The notes: a model not told the origin generated them from the sequence alone. A stretch of 64,000 nucleotides of DNA from Streptomyces lanatus (GCF_014655715.1 NZ_BNBM01000018.1:1-64000), one strand, 5' to 3'. Shown: positions 40,963 to 50,216, numbered from the stretch's first letter. Numbers and translations: made by a program.

Positions 40963-41676
40963 TCAGCTGTTCCAGCTCTCGTCATACGGATCCGTCGGCT
41001 CGGGCACCGGCTTCGCCTCCGTGACCTCGATGAACGGGATCGGGCCGCCGTTGACCGGGTCCTCGGCGCGGCGTGCGGTGTAGGTGCCGGTGACGCGGAG
41101 CCAGGTGTCCGGCTGGAGGACGGGCGGGACCTCGCCGGTCAGGGCGACCTTGACCGGCTGGGCGTCGGCGGCGCAGCAGTTGAGGGCCATGCGGACCAGG
41201 TAGGGGGTGCCGTCGTGGTCCAGGGCGAGGAAGCCGGTGAGCTGGACCTGGCGGCCGGTCAGGGTGCGGCCGTGGTCGTAGACGGCGCGGCCCGCGTAGT
41301 CGACCAGGTTCAGGGGCAGCGGGTCGGCGGCCGGGAGGGCCGGGTAGGCGAGGGGTTCCTGGAGGGCGGTGCCGGTGCGGGTGGCGCTGTAGGAGCCGAG
41401 GGCGGGCGGGGCGACCAGGATGAGGGCGAGGAGGGGGAGGACCAGGAGCCAGGCGACCCGGGGTTCGGGGTGGACGTGGGTCTTCTCCCGGCTTCGCGCC
41501 CGCTTCCGCTCGTACCAGACCGTCGCCACCGCGGCCGCGATCAGCACCGCGCCGGACACCAGCACCAGCGGGCGCAGGCCCTGTTTGACGTACCGGAGGT
41601 AGAGGTCGGTGGTGGCGGCGTGCAGCAGGGACGCGCCCAGCAGGAACAGGACGGCCGACTGGGCCTGGCGGTTCAC
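40963..41676 (-). CDS. TIGR03943/DUF1980 family protein, permease partner
   Basis: The 237-aa protein has helices at residues 7-25, 37-55 and 72-95 and a soluble C-terminal beta-rich domain with LVRMALNCCAADAQPVKV and WLRVTGTYT. This is the TIGR03943 protein regularly paired with DUF318 permeases. GTG 41676 overlaps the permease stop (GTGA), which fixes the start; longer frames are not coding. The pair is thought to move or handle a metal or small solute, substrate unknown. Confidence 0.88.
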   Translation of the reverse strand: MNRQAQSAVLFLLGASLLHAATTDLYLRYVKQGLRPLVLVSGAVLIAAAVATVWYERKRARSREKTHVHPEPRVAWLLVLPLLALILVAPPALGSYSATRTGTALQEPLAYPALPAADPLPLNLVDYAGRAVYDHGRTLTGRQVQLTGFLALDHDGTPYLVRMALNCCAADAQPVKVALTGEVPPVLQPDTWLRVTGTYTARRAEDPVNGGPIPFIEVTEAKPVPEPTDPYDESWNS

Positions 41677-42665
41677 AGGATCACCCATCCGGTCAGTACC
41701 GACACGAGCACGGCCAGCGCGAAGGTGGCCGGGGCGAAGCGCAGGGCGAAGGAGCGGCCGAAGGTGCCCGCCTGCATCGCGAAGAGCTTCAGGTCGATCA
41801 TCGGGCCCACCACGAGGAAGGTGAGCCGCGCCGTGAGCGAGAACTGCGACAGCGACGCCGCGACGAACGCGTCCGCCTCCGAGCAGATCGACAGCACCAC
41901 CGCGAGGACCGCGAGCGCGAGGACCGACAGCACCGGGTTGCCGGCCGCCGCCCGCAGCCAGCTCTCCGGGGCCACCGCCTTCAGCGTCGCCGCCGCCATC
42001 GCGCCGACCACCAGGAAGCCGCCCGCGTGCATCACGTCGTGCCGCACGGAACCCCAGAAGGCCTCGCCCTTGCTCTGCCCGTCGTGGGACGGATGCGAAG
42101 GCGGCTTCAGCCAGTCGGCACGCCCGAGGCGCAGCCACAGCCACCCCATCGCACAGGCCACCAGAAGGCTCGCGACCAGTCGGGCGAGGACCATCTCCGG
42201 GTTGCCGGGGAAGGCGACGGCCGTAGCGGTCAGCACGATCGGATTGATGGCGGGGGCGGAGAGCAGGAACGCGAGCGCCGCGGCCGGCGTCACCCCCCGC
42301 CGCACCAACGCCCCCGCCACCGGCACCGACGCGCACTCACACCCCGGCAGCACCGCCCCCGCCGCCGAGGCGACCGGAACGGCGAGGGCCGGACGGCCGG
42401 GCAGGGCACGGGCGAAGAACGACGGCGGCACGAACACCGCGATCGCCGCCGACAGCAGCACACCCAGCACCAGGAATGGCAGCGCCTGCACCATCACCGC
42501 GACGAACACCGTCGTCCAGCTCTGCATGACCGGTGCGGCCAGCGCCCGCCGGATCGGGCTCTGGAGGAGGACCAGTACGAGCATGACGATGGTGAGGAGG
42601 AGGGGGGAGTTGAGGTGCCGGCCCTCTGGTTCGACCCGCTGTGGGGCGGGCTTGGTGATCGCCAC
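41673..42665 (-). CDS. DUF318 permease
   Basis: The 330-aa polytopic membrane protein has about eight helices. Its hallmark is PGCECASVPVAGALVRRG (residues about 108-125), repeated in spirit by LSICSEADAFVAASL in the second half; this Cys-containing inverted repeat is typical of the DUF318/ArsP-type permeases. Members export arsenicals or unknown solutes. It forms a two-gene operon with the TIGR03943 partner. It is divergent from the potassium channel-like gene. Confidence 0.88.
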   Translation of the reverse strand: MAITKPAPQRVEPEGRHLNSPLLLTIVMLVLVLLQSPIRRALAAPVMQSWTTVFVAVMVQALPFLVLGVLLSAAIAVFVPPSFFARALPGRPALAVPVASAAGAVLPGCECASVPVAGALVRRGVTPAAALAFLLSAPAINPIVLTATAVAFPGNPEMVLARLVASLLVACAMGWLWLRLGRADWLKPPSHPSHDGQSKGEAFWGSVRHDVMHAGGFLVVGAMAAATLKAVAPESWLRAAAGNPVLSVLALAVLAVVLSICSEADAFVAASLSQFSLTARLTFLVVGPMIDLKLFAMQAGTFGRSFALRFAPATFALAVLVSVLTGWVIL

Positions 42666-42796
42666 GGGCGAGGTACCTCCGGTGGTGCGGGGCGCTGGTT
42701 TCCCTCCCCTCCAGTACGACGGGGCGGGCGCGGATGTTCAATCACCCAGGGGCCGCTTCTGGAACCACCTGCCCCGATGAGGCAGTCTTTCCCCTC

Positions 42797-44755
42797 GTGG
42801 CGAGCGTTCCGAATCAGGCATTGGGCGGTGACACCGCCACGCACATGGTGGTGTGCGGCGACGACGGACTCGCGCACCGGCTGGCCGCCGAGTTGCGCGG
42901 GGTGTACGGCGAGCAGGTCACGCTGGTCGTCCCGCCCTCCGAGCGCACGGAGAGACCACCGGTCGTGGGCCGGGCCCGAGCCGTGTCGGCGGCGCTGTTC
43001 GACCGCATGGTGAACGCGGCCGTCAACCGCGCGGGCGGCGGAAGCGGCGGCGAACCCGCCGGGACCGTACGGGTGGTGGAGGCCGCCGAGGCCACCGAGG
43101 CCAAGCTCGCCGAGGCGGGCGTGGAACAGGCCGCCGCGCTCGCCCTCGTCTATGACGACGACGAGACCAACATCCGCGCCGCCCTCACCGCCCGCCGTCT
43201 CAACCCCCGTCTCCGGCTCGTCCTGCGCCTGTACAACCGCCGGTTGGGCCAGCACATCGAGGAACTCCTCGACCAGGCCGCCACGTTGGCGACGGGCGCG
43301 GGTGACGCCGCCGTCCTGGACACCTCCACGACGGTCCTGTCCGACGCCGATACGGCCGCCCCCGCGCTGGCCGCCGCCGCGGTCGCCGGCACCACCAAGG
43401 TCGTCCAGGCCGACGGCCTGCTGCTGCGCGCGGTGGAGCGCCCGCCGCTGCGGTCGGGGCAGACGCCGCCCACCGGACTCGTCACGCTGGCCCTGCTGTC
43501 CGCCAACGGCCATGCCCCGGCGGCCGACGACGGTTCGGCGAGCGACGACCAGGGCCCGCTGCTCCTGCCGGACACGGCGACCGTGCAGGGGGCGCGGGGC
43601 CGGGGGACGGTCGTCCTGGAGCAGATGTCGTACGGCGGCCCGTCGCTGCCGTCGGGCAGGAGCGTCGTACCGTCCTTCGGATCCTTGTTCTCCAGGCGAC
43701 TGCGGTGGTCGCTGGCCGGCCTGGTGGGCTGCGTGGCGGCACTGGCGGTGGCCCTGACCGTGGTCACCGGCGAACACCCCTTGTACGCCACCTATATGAC
43801 CCTCCTCGACCTCTTCGCCATCAACGACCCCGCCCTCCACCAGCCCCTGGCCCGCCAGCTCCTCCAACTCCTCTCCGGACTCACCGGTCTGCTGCTCCTC
43901 CCGGTGCTGCTGGCGGCGGTCCTGGAGGCGCTCGGCACCTTCCGCTCGGCGTCCGCCCTGCGCAAGCCCCCGCGCGGCCTGGGCGGCCACGTCGTCCTGT
44001 TGGGCCTCGGCAAGATCGGCACCCGGGTACTGACCCGACTGCGCGAACTGCACATCCCCGTGGTGTGCGTCGAGGCCGACCCCGAGGCCCGCGGACTCGC
44101 CACCGCCCGCCGGCTGCGGGTGCCGGTGATCCTCGGGGACGTCACCCAGGAAGGCGTCCTGGAGGCGGCGAAGATCCACCGCTCACACGCACTCCTGGCG
44201 GTGACCAGCGCGGACACCACCAACCTGGAAGCCGCCCTGTACGCCCGCTCCGTCCGCCCCGACCTCCGCGTCGTCCTGCGCCTGTACGACGACGACTTCG
44301 CCACCGCCGTCTACCGCACCCTCCGCGCCGCCCACCCCCACGCCTCCACCCGCAGCCGCAGCGTGACCCACCTGGCCGCGCCCGCGTTCGCCGGGGCGAT
44401 GATGGGACGCCAGATCCTGGGCGCGATCCCCGTCGAACGCCGAGTCCTGCTGTTCGCGGCGGTCGACGTCGCCGGCCACCCCCAACTGGAGGACAGAACG
44501 GTCGGCGAGGCCTTCCGCCCTGGCGCCTGGCGCATCCTGGCCCTGGACCGAACCCCACCCGACCACCGCCGCGAGGAACCGGCGACAGAGGAGTCCTACG
44601 AGGACGGCCCAACCGGCGCCGGAACATCGGGCTGGGTCTGGGACCTCCCCGACACATATGTCCTGCAGAGCTCGGACCGGGTGGTGCTGGCGGCTACTCG
44701 GAGAGGGTTGGCGGAGCTGTTGGGGCGGCGGGCTCGGCAGGGGGCGGGGGCGTAG
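42797..44755 (+). CDS. Potassium channel-like protein with two TrkA-N (RCK) domains
   Basis: About 652 aa. The N-terminal NAD-binding TrkA-N domain (THMVVCGDDGLAHRLAAEL) precedes two membrane helices (WSLAGLVGCVAALAVALTV and LLSGLTGLLLLPVLLAAVLE) with a pore-like loop between. A second TrkA-N (GGHVVLLGLGKIGTRVLTRL, VVCVEADPEARGL, GDVTQEG) follows, with a TrkA-C-like end. The canonical TVGYG filter is not seen; the loop reads LLDLFAINDPALHQ, so ion selectivity is uncertain. GTG 42797 is a reasonable start; the frame opens at 42734. Confidence 0.82.
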   Translation: MASVPNQALGGDTATHMVVCGDDGLAHRLAAELRGVYGEQVTLVVPPSERTERPPVVGRARAVSAALFDRMVNAAVNRAGGGSGGEPAGTVRVVEAAEATEAKLAEAGVEQAAALALVYDDDETNIRAALTARRLNPRLRLVLRLYNRRLGQHIEELLDQAATLATGAGDAAVLDTSTTVLSDADTAAPALAAAAVAGTTKVVQADGLLLRAVERPPLRSGQTPPTGLVTLALLSANGHAPAADDGSASDDQGPLLLPDTATVQGARGRGTVVLEQMSYGGPSLPSGRSVVPSFGSLFSRRLRWSLAGLVGCVAALAVALTVVTGEHPLYATYMTLLDLFAINDPALHQPLARQLLQLLSGLTGLLLLPVLLAAVLEALGTFRSASALRKPPRGLGGHVVLLGLGKIGTRVLTRLRELHIPVVCVEADPEARGLATARRLRVPVILGDVTQEGVLEAAKIHRSHALLAVTSADTTNLEAALYARSVRPDLRVVLRLYDDDFATAVYRTLRAAHPHASTRSRSVTHLAAPAFAGAMMGRQILGAIPVERRVLLFAAVDVAGHPQLEDRTVGEAFRPGAWRILALDRTPPDHRREEPATEESYEDGPTGAGTSGWVWDLPDTYVLQSSDRVVLAATRRGLAELLGRRARQGAGA

Positions 44756-44826
44756 CCGACCTGGGGGAAGCAGCTCGACCACGCGTCTGCCATGGGACCC
44801 GGCGCCTCCGCAGCCCTAGCAGCCGG

Positions 44827-45045
44827 TCAGGTCCACGAGGAGATCGCAGTGTGGGTCGCCCGGTAGAGGAAGGTCCTGCCGGTCTCGTCGTCTCCGGCGT
44901 GGACGGCGATTCGTACGGCACCGGGGGCGGGCACGACGCCCCGCAGGCGGCAGCCTTCAGCCAGGGGTGCGTTCAGGTGGTACAGCAGCAGGCGGCAGAT
45001 ACCGGCCTGCTGCTCGCAGTCCTCGGGCGACCGGTGTCCCTTCAT
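44827..45045 (-). CDS. Small protein coupled to the hemerythrin-like gene
   Basis: A 72-aa frame whose ATG overlaps the stop of the hemerythrin-domain gene (ATGA). Third-position GC is high throughout, as in real genes here. Sequence such as RLLLYHLNAPLAEGCRL and VRIAVHAGDDETGRTFLYRATHT looks like a small beta-rich domain. I do not recognise a family. Confidence 0.55.
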   Translation of the reverse strand: MKGHRSPEDCEQQAGICRLLLYHLNAPLAEGCRLRGVVPAPGAVRIAVHAGDDETGRTFLYRATHTAISSWT

Positions 45046-45518
45046 GCCGTACCGAATCCGAACACCGTGTCGGGCCAGTCGCCATCAGGTACCGCGCCAT
45101 CGAGCGCCGCACTGATCGCGCGCTCCTCGTACCTGAAGTGGGACTCCATGATCGCCGCCAGTCCGTCGAGCTCGCGGCCGATCGCCTCCAGCGCGGGGCC
45201 ATGCGATTCGGTGGCCCTGTCGGTGAGTTCGCGTACCTGGGACAGGATCGAGGTGATCATTCCGTGGTCCTCGACGAGTTTCGCGATCGTCGGTGCGAGA
45301 TCCGGGCGTTCACGGAGCAGTTGGGAGAACATCCCGTCGTCCTCGCCCTGGTGGTGTGAGGTCAACGCGGCGCAGAACGCGAGGCAGTGGGTGAGCAGTA
45401 CGTCGTCGGTCAGTCGGCGGTGTCCGATGTTCGTCCTGATCTCGCCGAGGCGGCGCCGCAGTTCCTGGTGCGCCTGTGCGAGCTGTCGGCTCAAGGCGAC
45501 TACGCGGTCGGATACCAA
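45042..45518 (-). CDS. Hemerythrin (HHE) domain protein
   Basis: A 158-aa four-helix HHE protein. Iron ligands are visible as His residues in LSRQLAQAHQEL, CAALTSHHQGEDD, LVEDHGMITSIL and AIMESHFRYEERAI, with Glu partners. Such proteins bind a di-iron centre and respond to oxygen, NO or redox change. No ATG or GTG suits the N-terminus; TTG 45518, overlapping the VOC stop and preceded by GGAG, is the likely start. It is the middle gene of a three-gene overlapping operon. Confidence 0.82.
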   Translation of the reverse strand: MVSDRVVALSRQLAQAHQELRRRLGEIRTNIGHRRLTDDVLLTHCLAFCAALTSHHQGEDDGMFSQLLRERPDLAPTIAKLVEDHGMITSILSQVRELTDRATESHGPALEAIGRELDGLAAIMESHFRYEERAISAALDGAVPDGDWPDTVFGFGTA

Positions 45519-45886
45519 CGCAGCTCCACCGTGTTGCCGTCCGGGTCCTCCACATACAGGGAGACCGCGTTGCCCTGGGCGCCGAAGCGCTCGCCGGGGC
45601 CGTCCAGGACCGTGAAGACGCCGGAGTCGATGACCTGCTGCCAGTCGAGGGGTTCCACGACCAGGCAGATGTGGTCGACGTTGGAGCCCTTCGGTCGGTC
45701 CGCGGGGGCCTGGACCAGGTCGATGATGGTGGTGGGGCTGATTCGCACCGATGGGAAGGGGGCCTTTCCCTCCCGCCACTGCTCCACCCGTACCGGCTCC
45801 AGTCCCAGCGGGCCGGTGTAGAAGGCGAGCGAGCGCTCGATGTCGGCGACGTTCAGGACCAGGTGGTCGAAATTGATCACGCGCAT
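45500..45886 (-). CDS. VOC (glyoxalase/bleomycin resistance) family protein
   Basis: The 128-aa protein has two beta-alpha-beta-beta-beta modules: VINFDHLVLNVADIERSLAFY and NVDHICLVVEPLDWQQV, ending AVSLYVEDPDGNTVELRWY. Metal ligands would be His7 of the first, His of VDHICLV, and the terminal Glu. It may be a dioxygenase, lyase or binding protein. It heads an operon with the HHE protein and diverges from a LysR regulator, its likely controller. Confidence 0.88.
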   Translation of the reverse strand: MRVINFDHLVLNVADIERSLAFYTGPLGLEPVRVEQWREGKAPFPSVRISPTTIIDLVQAPADRPKGSNVDHICLVVEPLDWQQVIDSGVFTVLDGPGERFGAQGNAVSLYVEDPDGNTVELRWYPTA

Positions 45887-45940
45887 GGATCCAGCATGGC
45901 CGAGCGGGCATTCATCGGTCCAACACATGTTTGTCATCCG

Positions 45941-45963
45941 ATCCATCGTGTTTCACGATGGAT
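45941..45963. promoter_or_regulatory. Perfect inverted repeat abutting the LysR start
   Basis: ATCCATCGTG (45941-45950) and CACGATGGAT (45954-45963) flank TTT. The repeat ends two bases before the LysR ATG at 45966 and lies about 55 bases from the VOC start. It is a good candidate for the LysR binding site, and it occupies the place of the ribosome site. Confidence 0.65.
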
Positions 45964-45965
45964 CG

Positions 45966-46847
45966 ATGGATCTCCAGCAGATGCGCTACGTCCTCGCGGT
46001 GGCGGAGACCTCGAGCTTCACCCGTGCCGCCGAGCGGTGCCACATCGTGCAGTCCGCGCTCAGCCATCAAGTGGCCCGGCTGGAGAAGGAACTGGGCGCC
46101 CGCCTCTTCGAGCGCACCAGCCGCCGGGTGCGGCTCACCACCGCGGGGGAGGCCTTCCTTCCCGCCGCCCGCCAGGCCCTGGAAGCAGCGGAGCGGGCCC
46201 GGGCGGAAGTGGCCGCGGCCACCGGTGAGATACGGGGCCGATTGACGGTCGGGTCCATCCCCACTGTCGCGGCCGTTGATCTCCCGGCGGTGCTGCGGGA
46301 CTACCGCACACGCCATCCCCAGGTACGGATCCGTCTGCGGGCCGGCTCCAGCGAGCGGCTCGTCGAGCAGGTGCGCGACGGCACACTGGACGCGGCGTTC
46401 CTCGGCGTTCAGCCCGGATTCCGGCTGCAGGGCGTCCGTGACAAGGCACTTGCTCAGGGGCGGCATGTCGCGGTGGTCGCCCCGGACCATCCGCTCGCCG
46501 CCGAGCAGGAGGTCGACCTCGGCCTCCTCGCCGAGGAGGTGTTCGTGGACTTCGCCGACGGCAGCGCCGCTCGCGCCCAGTCGGACCAGGCGTTCGCCGC
46601 GGCCGGTCTGCGGCGCGAGGTCGCCTTCGAGGTGTCCGGCGTCGAGCTCATGGTCCGGATGGTCCGCCATGGACTGGGCATCGCCCTGCTGCCCGCGGCG
46701 TTCACCGGCGAACTGCACGGCCTGCGGTGTGTGCCGATCACCGACGGCCCGATGCGCACCGAGCACCTCGTCTGGGGCCGGTCCACCCCGTCACCCGCGG
46801 CGTCCGCGTTCCTCGCCCTGCTGGGCGTAGAGGTGCCCTTGAGCTAG
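45966..46847 (+). CDS. LysR family transcriptional regulator
   Basis: The 293-aa protein has a LysR winged helix at the N-terminus (MDLQQMRYVLAVAETSSFTRAAERCHIVQSALSHQVARLEKELG, residues 1-45) followed by a periplasmic-binding-like effector domain from about 90 (RLTVGSIPTVAAVDLPAVL). The start ATG 45966 is the family's usual first residue; upstream codons are noise. No ribosome site can be seen because an inverted repeat fills that position, which may mean leaderless translation or autocontrol. It probably regulates the divergent VOC-HHE operon. Confidence 0.92.
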   Translation: MDLQQMRYVLAVAETSSFTRAAERCHIVQSALSHQVARLEKELGARLFERTSRRVRLTTAGEAFLPAARQALEAAERARAEVAAATGEIRGRLTVGSIPTVAAVDLPAVLRDYRTRHPQVRIRLRAGSSERLVEQVRDGTLDAAFLGVQPGFRLQGVRDKALAQGRHVAVVAPDHPLAAEQEVDLGLLAEEVFVDFADGSAARAQSDQAFAAAGLRREVAFEVSGVELMVRMVRHGLGIALLPAAFTGELHGLRCVPITDGPMRTEHLVWGRSTPSPAASAFLALLGVEVPLS

Positions 46848-46876
46848 GGCACCTCTACCGACCGGCACGTCTACGC

Positions 46877-48715
46877 TCAGGCAGACCGCCCCCGGTTCAA
46901 GTGCCGCTCCGCGAAGTCCAGTTCCAGCCGCACCTGCTTGATCCGCTCGTCCACCACCAGCGAGCCGTGCCCCGCGTCATAGCGGTACACCTCGTGCACC
47001 GCGCCCCGGGACTCCAGGCGCTTGACGTAGTTGTCGATCTGGCGGATCGGGCAGCGGGGGTCGTTCACGCCCGCCGAGATGTAGACCGGGGCCGTGACAC
47101 GGTCGACGTAGGTCAGGGGTGACGATGCCTCGAAGCGGTCCGGGACCTCCTCGGGGGTGCCGCCGAGGAGGGTGCGGTCGAGGGCCTTCAGGGACTCCAT
47201 CTCGTCGTGGTACGCGGTGACGTAGTCGGCGACCGGGACCGCCGCGATGCCCACCGTCCACGCGTCCGGCTGGGTGCCGATGCCGAGCAGGGTGAGGTAG
47301 CCGCCCCAGGAGCCGCCGGTCAGGATGAGGCGGGACGGGTCGGCGAGGCCGGTCGTCACCGCCCATTCGCGCACCGCCGCGATGTCCTCCAGCTCGATCA
47401 GGCCGACCCGGTGCTTCAGGGCGTCGGTCCAGGCGCGGCCGTAGCCCGTCGAGCCCCGGTAGTTGACCCGGACGACCGCGTAGCCGTGGTCCACCCAGGC
47501 CGCCGGGCCCGCCGCGAACGCGTCGCTGTCGTGCCAGGTCGGGCCGCCGTGGATGTCGAACACGGTGGGGAGAGGGCCCGTCACGCCCTCCGGGCGCTGG
47601 ACGAGGGCGTGGATGCAGCCGCCGGGGCCCTCCACCCACACGTCCTCCACCGCGACCGAACCCGGGGACTTCATGCCGGGCGGGTCCAGGACCACCTGTC
47701 CCGTCGTCGAGCGCACCGCCGACGGCTCCGCCGCCGACGACCACAGATACTCCACGCTGCCGTCCGGCCGGGCCGTCGCCCCCGAGACCGAGCCCGCCGG
47801 GGTCGGGATCGGCACCCGCTCACCGCGCTCCAGGTCATAGCGGAACAGTTCGCTGCGGGCCTCGAAGCTGTGCGCGATCAGCAGGCCGGAGCCGTCGGGA
47901 TACCACTCCGCGCTCACATCGCCCGGCAGGTCGAGGGCGAGGTCGGTCTCCTCACCGGTCGCCACGTCCCACACCAGGGGCTCCCAGCGGCCCCGCCGCT
48001 GATGCCCGATGAGCAGGCGGGTGTCGCCGTCCACCGGCGCGAAGCCCAGGACCTCCAGGCCCAGCTCCTCGGTGCCGCCCCTGGTGTCGTCGAGCTCGGC
48101 GACCGCCGACCCGTCCGGGCGCAGGACGCGCAGCGCGGAGTGCATCGCGTCGCCGTGCTCGGTGTGCTCGATGGCGATGAGCGAACCGTCGTGGGAGAGG
48201 TCGCCCACGCCCGCCGACTCCCGGTGGCGGTACAGCTCCGCCGGGGGCTCGCCGGTGCGGGCCAGATGGATCGTCGTGCCGTCCTCGTCCGTGGAGCGGC
48301 CCACGATCGCCGTACGGCCGTCACGGCCGAGGGCGAGGCCCGCCGGGTACGACGGGTCCAGACCCGGCGTCGCCAGCTCGTCCTCGCCGCCGCCGAAGAG
48401 CTGGCGGCGCCACACCCCGAACTCGTCGCCGTCCTTGTCGTCGAACCACCAGATCCAGGCGCCGTCCGGGGTGAGCACGCCGTCCGTGGTGCCGTTCGGC
48501 CGGTCGGTGACCTGGCGCTGCTCGCCCGTCGCCCGGTCCCAGGCGTACAGCTCGTACGTCCCTGTGGCGTTCGACACGAACAAGGAGCGGTCCGGCGCGT
48601 CCTCCGCCCAGTCCGGGAGCGACACCCTGGGCGCCCGGAAGCGCTTCTCCCAGTCCGGCATGTCCTTGTCCTGCATCTGGTGATCGGGCGAGTCCGACCC
48701 GTGGCTCTCAGTCAT
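46877..48715 (-). CDS. S9 (prolyl oligopeptidase) family serine peptidase
   Basis: The 612-aa enzyme has an N-terminal beta-propeller of about 340 residues with TolB-like repeats and a C-terminal alpha/beta hydrolase. The triad is visible: Ser469 in LTGGSWGGYL, Asp552 in GVNDPRCP, and His583 in AGHGSLV. The oxyanion-type FDIHGGPTWHDSD is at about 387-398. There is no signal peptide, so it is cytoplasmic; it should cut short peptides such as acyl- or dipeptides. Full length with no sign of decay. Confidence 0.93.
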   Translation of the reverse strand: MTESHGSDSPDHQMQDKDMPDWEKRFRAPRVSLPDWAEDAPDRSLFVSNATGTYELYAWDRATGEQRQVTDRPNGTTDGVLTPDGAWIWWFDDKDGDEFGVWRRQLFGGGEDELATPGLDPSYPAGLALGRDGRTAIVGRSTDEDGTTIHLARTGEPPAELYRHRESAGVGDLSHDGSLIAIEHTEHGDAMHSALRVLRPDGSAVAELDDTRGGTEELGLEVLGFAPVDGDTRLLIGHQRRGRWEPLVWDVATGEETDLALDLPGDVSAEWYPDGSGLLIAHSFEARSELFRYDLERGERVPIPTPAGSVSGATARPDGSVEYLWSSAAEPSAVRSTTGQVVLDPPGMKSPGSVAVEDVWVEGPGGCIHALVQRPEGVTGPLPTVFDIHGGPTWHDSDAFAAGPAAWVDHGYAVVRVNYRGSTGYGRAWTDALKHRVGLIELEDIAAVREWAVTTGLADPSRLILTGGSWGGYLTLLGIGTQPDAWTVGIAAVPVADYVTAYHDEMESLKALDRTLLGGTPEEVPDRFEASSPLTYVDRVTAPVYISAGVNDPRCPIRQIDNYVKRLESRGAVHEVYRYDAGHGSLVVDERIKQVRLELDFAERHLNRGRSA

Positions 48716-48786
48716 GGCCCCATAGTGCCTGGCCCCGCCGACAATTCGCTGGCGAGGGTCCCCAGCCTGTGGATAACTTCGCGACC

Positions 48787-49817
48787 ATGCACTCCACCAC
48801 CCCCGCGGACTGGAATGATGCCAACCGGGCCATGTGGGACTGGGGGTCCCCCCTCTGGGGGAGCGTTCCGCTGCACGCCGCCGGCGCTTTCTACGACCTC
48901 GATGGCTTCCGCGCCGGCGCCGACGCCCTGCGTGACTTCGAACGCGCGGAGGTGGGCGACGTCACGGGCCGGTCGCTGCTGCATCTGCAGTGCCACATGG
49001 GCCTCGACACCCTGTCCTGGGCCCGGCACGGCGCCGCACGCGTCGTGGGCCTCGACTTCTCCGAGCCCGCCGTGGAGGTCGCCCGCTCCCTAGGGCCTAT
49101 CCGGCGGATCATGCCGGCGTCGCGGGGTCTGGCACGCCCATCTGCCGCGTTGTCGTCGGTTGCCGACGCTCCGCGTCGGCGCCCTCCTCCGCCTTGCACC
49201 TGGACGCACCAGACCCCGCTCACCAGCGTCAAGTGAGGTGCCGTTCCTTGCAGCCGGCCTGATCCGCCGGATAGGCCCTAGCCGCCGACCTCGGCCTCGG
49301 GCCCGAGCGCGCCGCGTTCGTCGCGGCCGACGTGTACGACGCGGCCGAGGCCGTGCCCGACCCCGCGTACGACATCGTCTACACCGGCGTCGGCGCCCTG
49401 TGCTGGCTGCCCGACATCGAGCGGTGGGCGGAGACCGTGGCCTCGCTCCTCGCGCCGGGCGGATTCCTGTACCTCGCCGAGTTCCATCCCCTCACCGAGG
49501 CCCTCGACGACGAGACGGGCTCCCGGGTCGTCCGCGACTACTTCGACCGCAGCGCGCAGGTGTACGACATCCCCGGCACCTACGCCTCCGACCGCACCGA
49601 CACCGTCAACAACCGCAGCGTCGAGTGGCAGCATCCGGTCGGCGAGGTGGTGAGCGCGCTCGCGGCAGCCGGCCTGCGCATCGAGTTCCTGCGCGAGCAC
49701 GATGTCTCGCTGTTCCGCCGGTTCGAGTCCTTCGAGGAGCGGGACGGCTACTTCCGCTTCCCGGCCGACCGGCCGCGGATCCCGTTGATGTACTCGTTGC
49801 GGGCCGGCAAAAGCTGA
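48787..49817 (+). pseudogene. Class I SAM-dependent methyltransferase, split by a MITE
   Basis: The front half (ATG 48787) reads as a methyltransferase: RSLLHLQCHMGLDTLSWARHG holds motif I and RVVGLDFSEPAVEVARSL motif II. At 49094 the frame enters a 184-bp inserted element and ends prematurely. After the element the same protein resumes (LAADLGLGPERAAFVAADVYD, then DIVYTGVGALCWLPD and the C-terminal FRRFESFEERDGYFRFP) and ends at 49817. Joining the flanks across the element and one CTAG copy gives one continuous frame. The gene is thus a recent knock-out; the N-terminal fragment keeps the cofactor motifs but lacks the substrate domain. Confidence 0.88.
49094..49277. mobile_element. 184-bp MITE with IS5-like ends
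   Basis: The ends are 23-bp inverted repeats, GGCCTATCCGGCGGATCATG and so on at the left, and its complement with one mismatch at the right. The flanks are identical CTAG (49090-49093 and 49278-49281), a YTAR-type duplication as made by IS5-group transposases. The interior has no gene and contains a hairpin (GCCGACGC/GCGTCGGC). It depends on a transposase elsewhere. Confidence 0.88.
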
Positions 49818-49847
49818 CTGTCAGTGCCGGGGTGCAGACTTCTCGGC

Positions 49848-50216
49848 ATGACCGATCTGCGCAAGACAGTCGAGCGGTTCTGGGCCACCGCGGAGGCCCG
49901 GGACTGGGACGCGTTCGCCGGGACACTGGCCGAGGACGTGGTGTACACCCTGCCGCAGACGCGGGAGCGCATCAGCGGCAGAGAGCGATATGTGCAGTTC
50001 AACCGGGAGTATCCGGGGGACTGGCACATCAGGATCGACCGGATCGTCGCCGAGCCGGGGCAGGTCGTGACGTGGCTCCATGTCACGGTCGGTCTTGAGG
50101 AGATGTACGCCATCTCGTTCTTCACCGGCACCGACCGGATCACCTCCATAACCGACTTCTGGCCCGAGCCCTACGAACCCCCGGCCGGCCGTGAGCACCT
50201 CACCGAGCGGTACTGA
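49848..50216 (+). CDS. NTF2-like (SnoaL-type) protein
   Basis: The 122-aa protein has the NTF2/SnoaL cone fold pattern: RKTVERFWATAEARDWDAFAGTLAEDVVY, then RYVQFNREYPGDWHIRIDRIVAE and ISFFTGTDRITSITDFWPEPYEPP. These bind or transform small molecules; the ligand is unknown. ATG 49848 is preferred to 49824 because it begins the conserved helix. It lies just after the disrupted methyltransferase. Confidence 0.85.
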   Translation: MTDLRKTVERFWATAEARDWDAFAGTLAEDVVYTLPQTRERISGRERYVQFNREYPGDWHIRIDRIVAEPGQVVTWLHVTVGLEEMYAISFFTGTDRITSITDFWPEPYEPPAGREHLTERY

